Source: Bacillota bacterium (GTDB taxonomy: Bacteria; Bacillota; Limnochordia; DUMW01). Taken from it: a DNA stretch of 41,892 bases. The notes beneath the pieces were generated by a model, which had not been told where the DNA came from, ran no database searches, and was given only the letters and a program-made list of their open reading frames with translations. Positions 40,378-41,892 of the stretch are shown piece by piece. Position numbers and translations under genes: made by a program. The DNA is taken from assembly GCA_012839765.1 (NCBI GenBank), contig DUMW01000017.1, positions 1 through 41,892 on the forward strand, read 5' to 3'. The stretch's first letter is position 1. Every line of letters starts with the position of its first letter.

Positions 40378-40403
40378 GGGTTCAAACCCCCTGATCAGTG
40401 TAA

Positions 40404-40442
40404 AAGAAGGGAAAGACCCCCACTGCCCGAGCAGTGAAGGTC
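40404..40442 (-). terminator. Rho-independent terminator after the glycosidase-like gene
   Basis: GACCCCCACTGC (40415-40426) and GCAGTGAAGGTC (40431-40442) form a stem with one internal mismatch region around a 4-base loop. The minus-strand tail is T-rich (TTTCCCTTCTTTT). Confidence 0.75.
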
Positions 40443-40456
40443 TCCCGTATTCTTGC

Positions 40457-40481
40457 CGGAAACCTAGATTCAGGTTTACCG
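40457..40481 (-). other. Second hairpin in the 3' untranslated region
   Basis: CGGAAACCT and AGGTTTACCG pair with a single bulged A around a 6-base loop. It has no T-tract. It lies between the stop at 40538 and the terminator and may protect the mRNA 3' end. The rest of 40443-40537 shows nothing clear. Confidence 0.4.
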
Positions 40482-40537
40482 ACCCCAAGGCTCCATCGAA
40501 ACCGCCTAAAGAAAGGCCATCAGTCTTTCGGTGGCTG

Positions 40538-41785
40538 TTAAAGTGGACTCACCCAATCGGGTAAAAGACCATGGGGATCCCTGAGCTCTCCGTTTTCCAC
40601 CATGGGACATATGCCCTTATCCCAGTCGGCATAAAGCAGCACGGGAACCTTGACCTTGGAGTGGAGGGGCTGCAGGCCCAGTCTTCTCCCCGGGACATCA
40701 ATGAATAGGCCCGCCATGGCATCGTAATAGCCGAAAATGGCCACACCCCGGGGATAGGTCATCAAGTTGTTACCGTTGAAGCTTTCGAAGAATAGATGGG
40801 GCCCTTGGGTGTTAGTAACCACCTGGAACTCCCAATAACGCTCACACAGGTGGGAAAAGTCCAAGCCACGATAGAAGGCGGTGATGTCCCGGGCAACGTT
40901 CATAGAGATCCATCCCCGCTTATTCCCCATGATATTGCCACCTTCTCCCGCTGCATCCTCTTGCGCTGAAAAATAGTCACTGTGGCAGCAGCCGTATTTC
41001 ACCAAGCAACGCTCCAAAGCCACCTGCAGATCCTGGCAAATCTTCCTGTGATCTAGACCAAGGGAAGCTCCCACCATATCCAACAGTACCAGCCCATTGG
41101 TAGTGTAGATGTGGGCAGCATCCCAGCCCGGCAAGGGCCCGGGAATAAACTCCTGGGACCAGGCGTCGTACACTCCTTCGTAGGCTGGATCCAACACAGT
41201 AACAAAGTGATCGTCTTTCCAGCCTTGTTCATGCAGCCGTTGTAAGATCTTTCGCGCCCGCAGGAAATACTTAGCCAGCTGGTCGGATTCCACTAGCCCC
41301 TCCAACATCTCGCAGCTGGCCCAAAAGGCGGCCAAAGTCTTTACCGCCAGATAAACCTGTTCCTTTCCAAACTGCAACGCCGGAGAAGCATCGTCGATGG
41401 TATTGGACATACCCTCATCGGGAACACCGTTGCCCGTGGTGTCGCTGAGCTCCAAGAATCTCAAGGCTTTTACGATGGTGTCCTTGTGCTTGACAATGAG
41501 GGACTTATCACCGGTCCGTTTCCAGTAGGCGTAGCTCATCAGGATGTAGTTGGTGTTCTCCTCCACGGGCATGTGATGATGGTACCGCATGGTATCGCAG
41601 TCGGTCACCCACCCGATGTCATGCATAAAAATGACACTGTCCTTGCCTCGTTCACCCAACACTTCTTCACCACTAACGGTGAAGTGAGGCCACATATCAA
41701 GCTCTAACCGGTATTTCGCACCCTTGCACGCAGAAGCCGTTGGATTTTTTTTGTTAGGTTCTTGCAAGGTATATCCTCTCATCAT
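40538..41785 (-). CDS. Predicted (alpha/alpha)6-barrel hydrolase, glycosidase/GtaA-like, possibly N-terminally truncated
   Basis: The 415-residue protein has segments shared with GH52 and GtaA/DUF4965 (alpha/alpha)6-barrel enzymes: IFMHDIGW, HHHMPVEENTNYILMSYAYWKRTGD, NTIDDASPALQFGKEQVYLAVKTLAAFW and a late TYPRGVAIFGYYDAMAG. Related enzymes carry an additional N-terminal beta domain of several hundred residues, which is absent here, and the usual residues before MHDIG are short. No signal peptide is seen, so it is probably cytoplasmic. The ATG pair at 41785 has poor spacing. A TTG at 41767 has AGAGGA 6 bases upstream and may be the true start. The exact family and substrate are uncertain. 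A terminator follows. Confidence 0.55.
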   Translation of the reverse strand: MMRGYTLQEPNKKNPTASACKGAKYRLELDMWPHFTVSGEEVLGERGKDSVIFMHDIGWVTDCDTMRYHHHMPVEENTNYILMSYAYWKRTGDKSLIVKHKDTIVKALRFLELSDTTGNGVPDEGMSNTIDDASPALQFGKEQVYLAVKTLAAFWASCEMLEGLVESDQLAKYFLRARKILQRLHEQGWKDDHFVTVLDPAYEGVYDAWSQEFIPGPLPGWDAAHIYTTNGLVLLDMVGASLGLDHRKICQDLQVALERCLVKYGCCHSDYFSAQEDAAGEGGNIMGNKRGWISMNVARDITAFYRGLDFSHLCERYWEFQVVTNTQGPHLFFESFNGNNLMTYPRGVAIFGYYDAMAGLFIDVPGRRLGLQPLHSKVKVPVLLYADWDKGICPMVENGELRDPHGLLPDWVSPL

Positions 41786-41892
41786 ATCCTGCCAATCTGA
41801 GCAACTTCAAAATCTCAGGAGATGTATTCGTTGGCAAGTAGCGTTCCGTATGAGTCCCGTGGTGAAGGTAAACCACAGAGATATACTGGAGC
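41754..41892 (-). CDS. Possible 3' end of an upstream gene, partial
   Basis: Entering from the right edge, one frame is open for 45 codons (VYLHHGTHTERYLPTN and EILKLLRLAGYDERIYLART) and stops at TAA 41754-41756. It overlaps the first 32 bases of the next gene in another frame. The composition looks protein-like, but no family is recognised and the start lies outside the window. It could be the C-terminus of an overlapping upstream gene or the other half of a gene broken by a frameshift. Confidence 0.35.
   Translation of the reverse strand, partial: LQYISVVYLHHGTHTERYLPTNTSPEILKLLRLAGYDERIYLART

Overview
The window looks like the chromosome of an anaerobic diderm (LPS-bearing) member of the Firmicutes, of the Limnochordia, Halanaerobiales or Negativicutes kind. 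Three things support this. First, there is a nearly complete outer-membrane toolkit: lpxC, fabZ, lpxA, lpxI, lpxB, an MsbA-like exporter, and lptB, lptF/G, lptA, lptC, lptD. Second, two large proteins pair an N-terminal SLH domain with a C-terminal beta-barrel (OmpM/SlpA type), the envelope tether used by diderm lineages outside Proteobacteria. Third, there is a canonical T-box leader, a hallmark of Firmicutes. Assignment to a specific order is inference. Almost all genes are on the minus strand; only a small csoR-trxA operon is on the plus strand. No rRNA, tRNA, CRISPR array, prophage or insertion sequence was seen.

Layout from left to right. 1-2458: 5' part of a polysaccharide-export protein with at least nine SLBB repeats, running off the left edge. 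2552-5714: a three-gene transcription unit (RuvC-like nuclease, SLH-porin, secreted protein of unknown function) with a clear promoter and terminator. 5850-10041: a 1377-residue SLH / long coiled-coil / beta-barrel protein with internal 53-residue repeats. 10392-15635: lptB, lptF/G, a DUF3084 protein and the potassium uptake pair ktrB/ktrA, overlapping or nearly so, behind a good promoter. 15635-22274: two tandem, paralogous TPR proteins whose junction is a possible +1 frameshift site (CCC TGA), and a predicted outer-membrane barrel. 22503-30803: the lipid A cluster, with three LpxB-like genes around an MsbA-like exporter. 30923-33835: an odd ABC pair, an amino-acid-type ATPase and a permease-like protein with a roughly 500-residue periplasmic insert. 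33880-37433: lptA, lptC, lptD. 37639-38386: csoR-trxA with promoter, operator and terminator. 38388-40377: an acyl-CoA synthetase behind a leucine-type T-box. 40404-41892: a predicted (alpha/alpha)6-barrel glycosidase-like protein and the window edge.

The genes fit one theme: building and anchoring an outer membrane. Lpx enzymes make lipid A on the cytoplasmic face. The MsbA-like exporter should flip it. LptB with LptF/G, LptC, LptA and LptD should carry it across the periplasm. The SLH-barrel proteins pin the outer membrane to the cell wall, and the SLBB protein should export a surface polysaccharide. The least explained pieces are the hybrid ABC permease between lptA and lpxC, the TPR pair with its apparent frameshift, the two extra LpxB paralogues, and the leucine T-box in front of an acyl-CoA ligase. 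lpxD, lpxK and the Kdo genes are not in this window.
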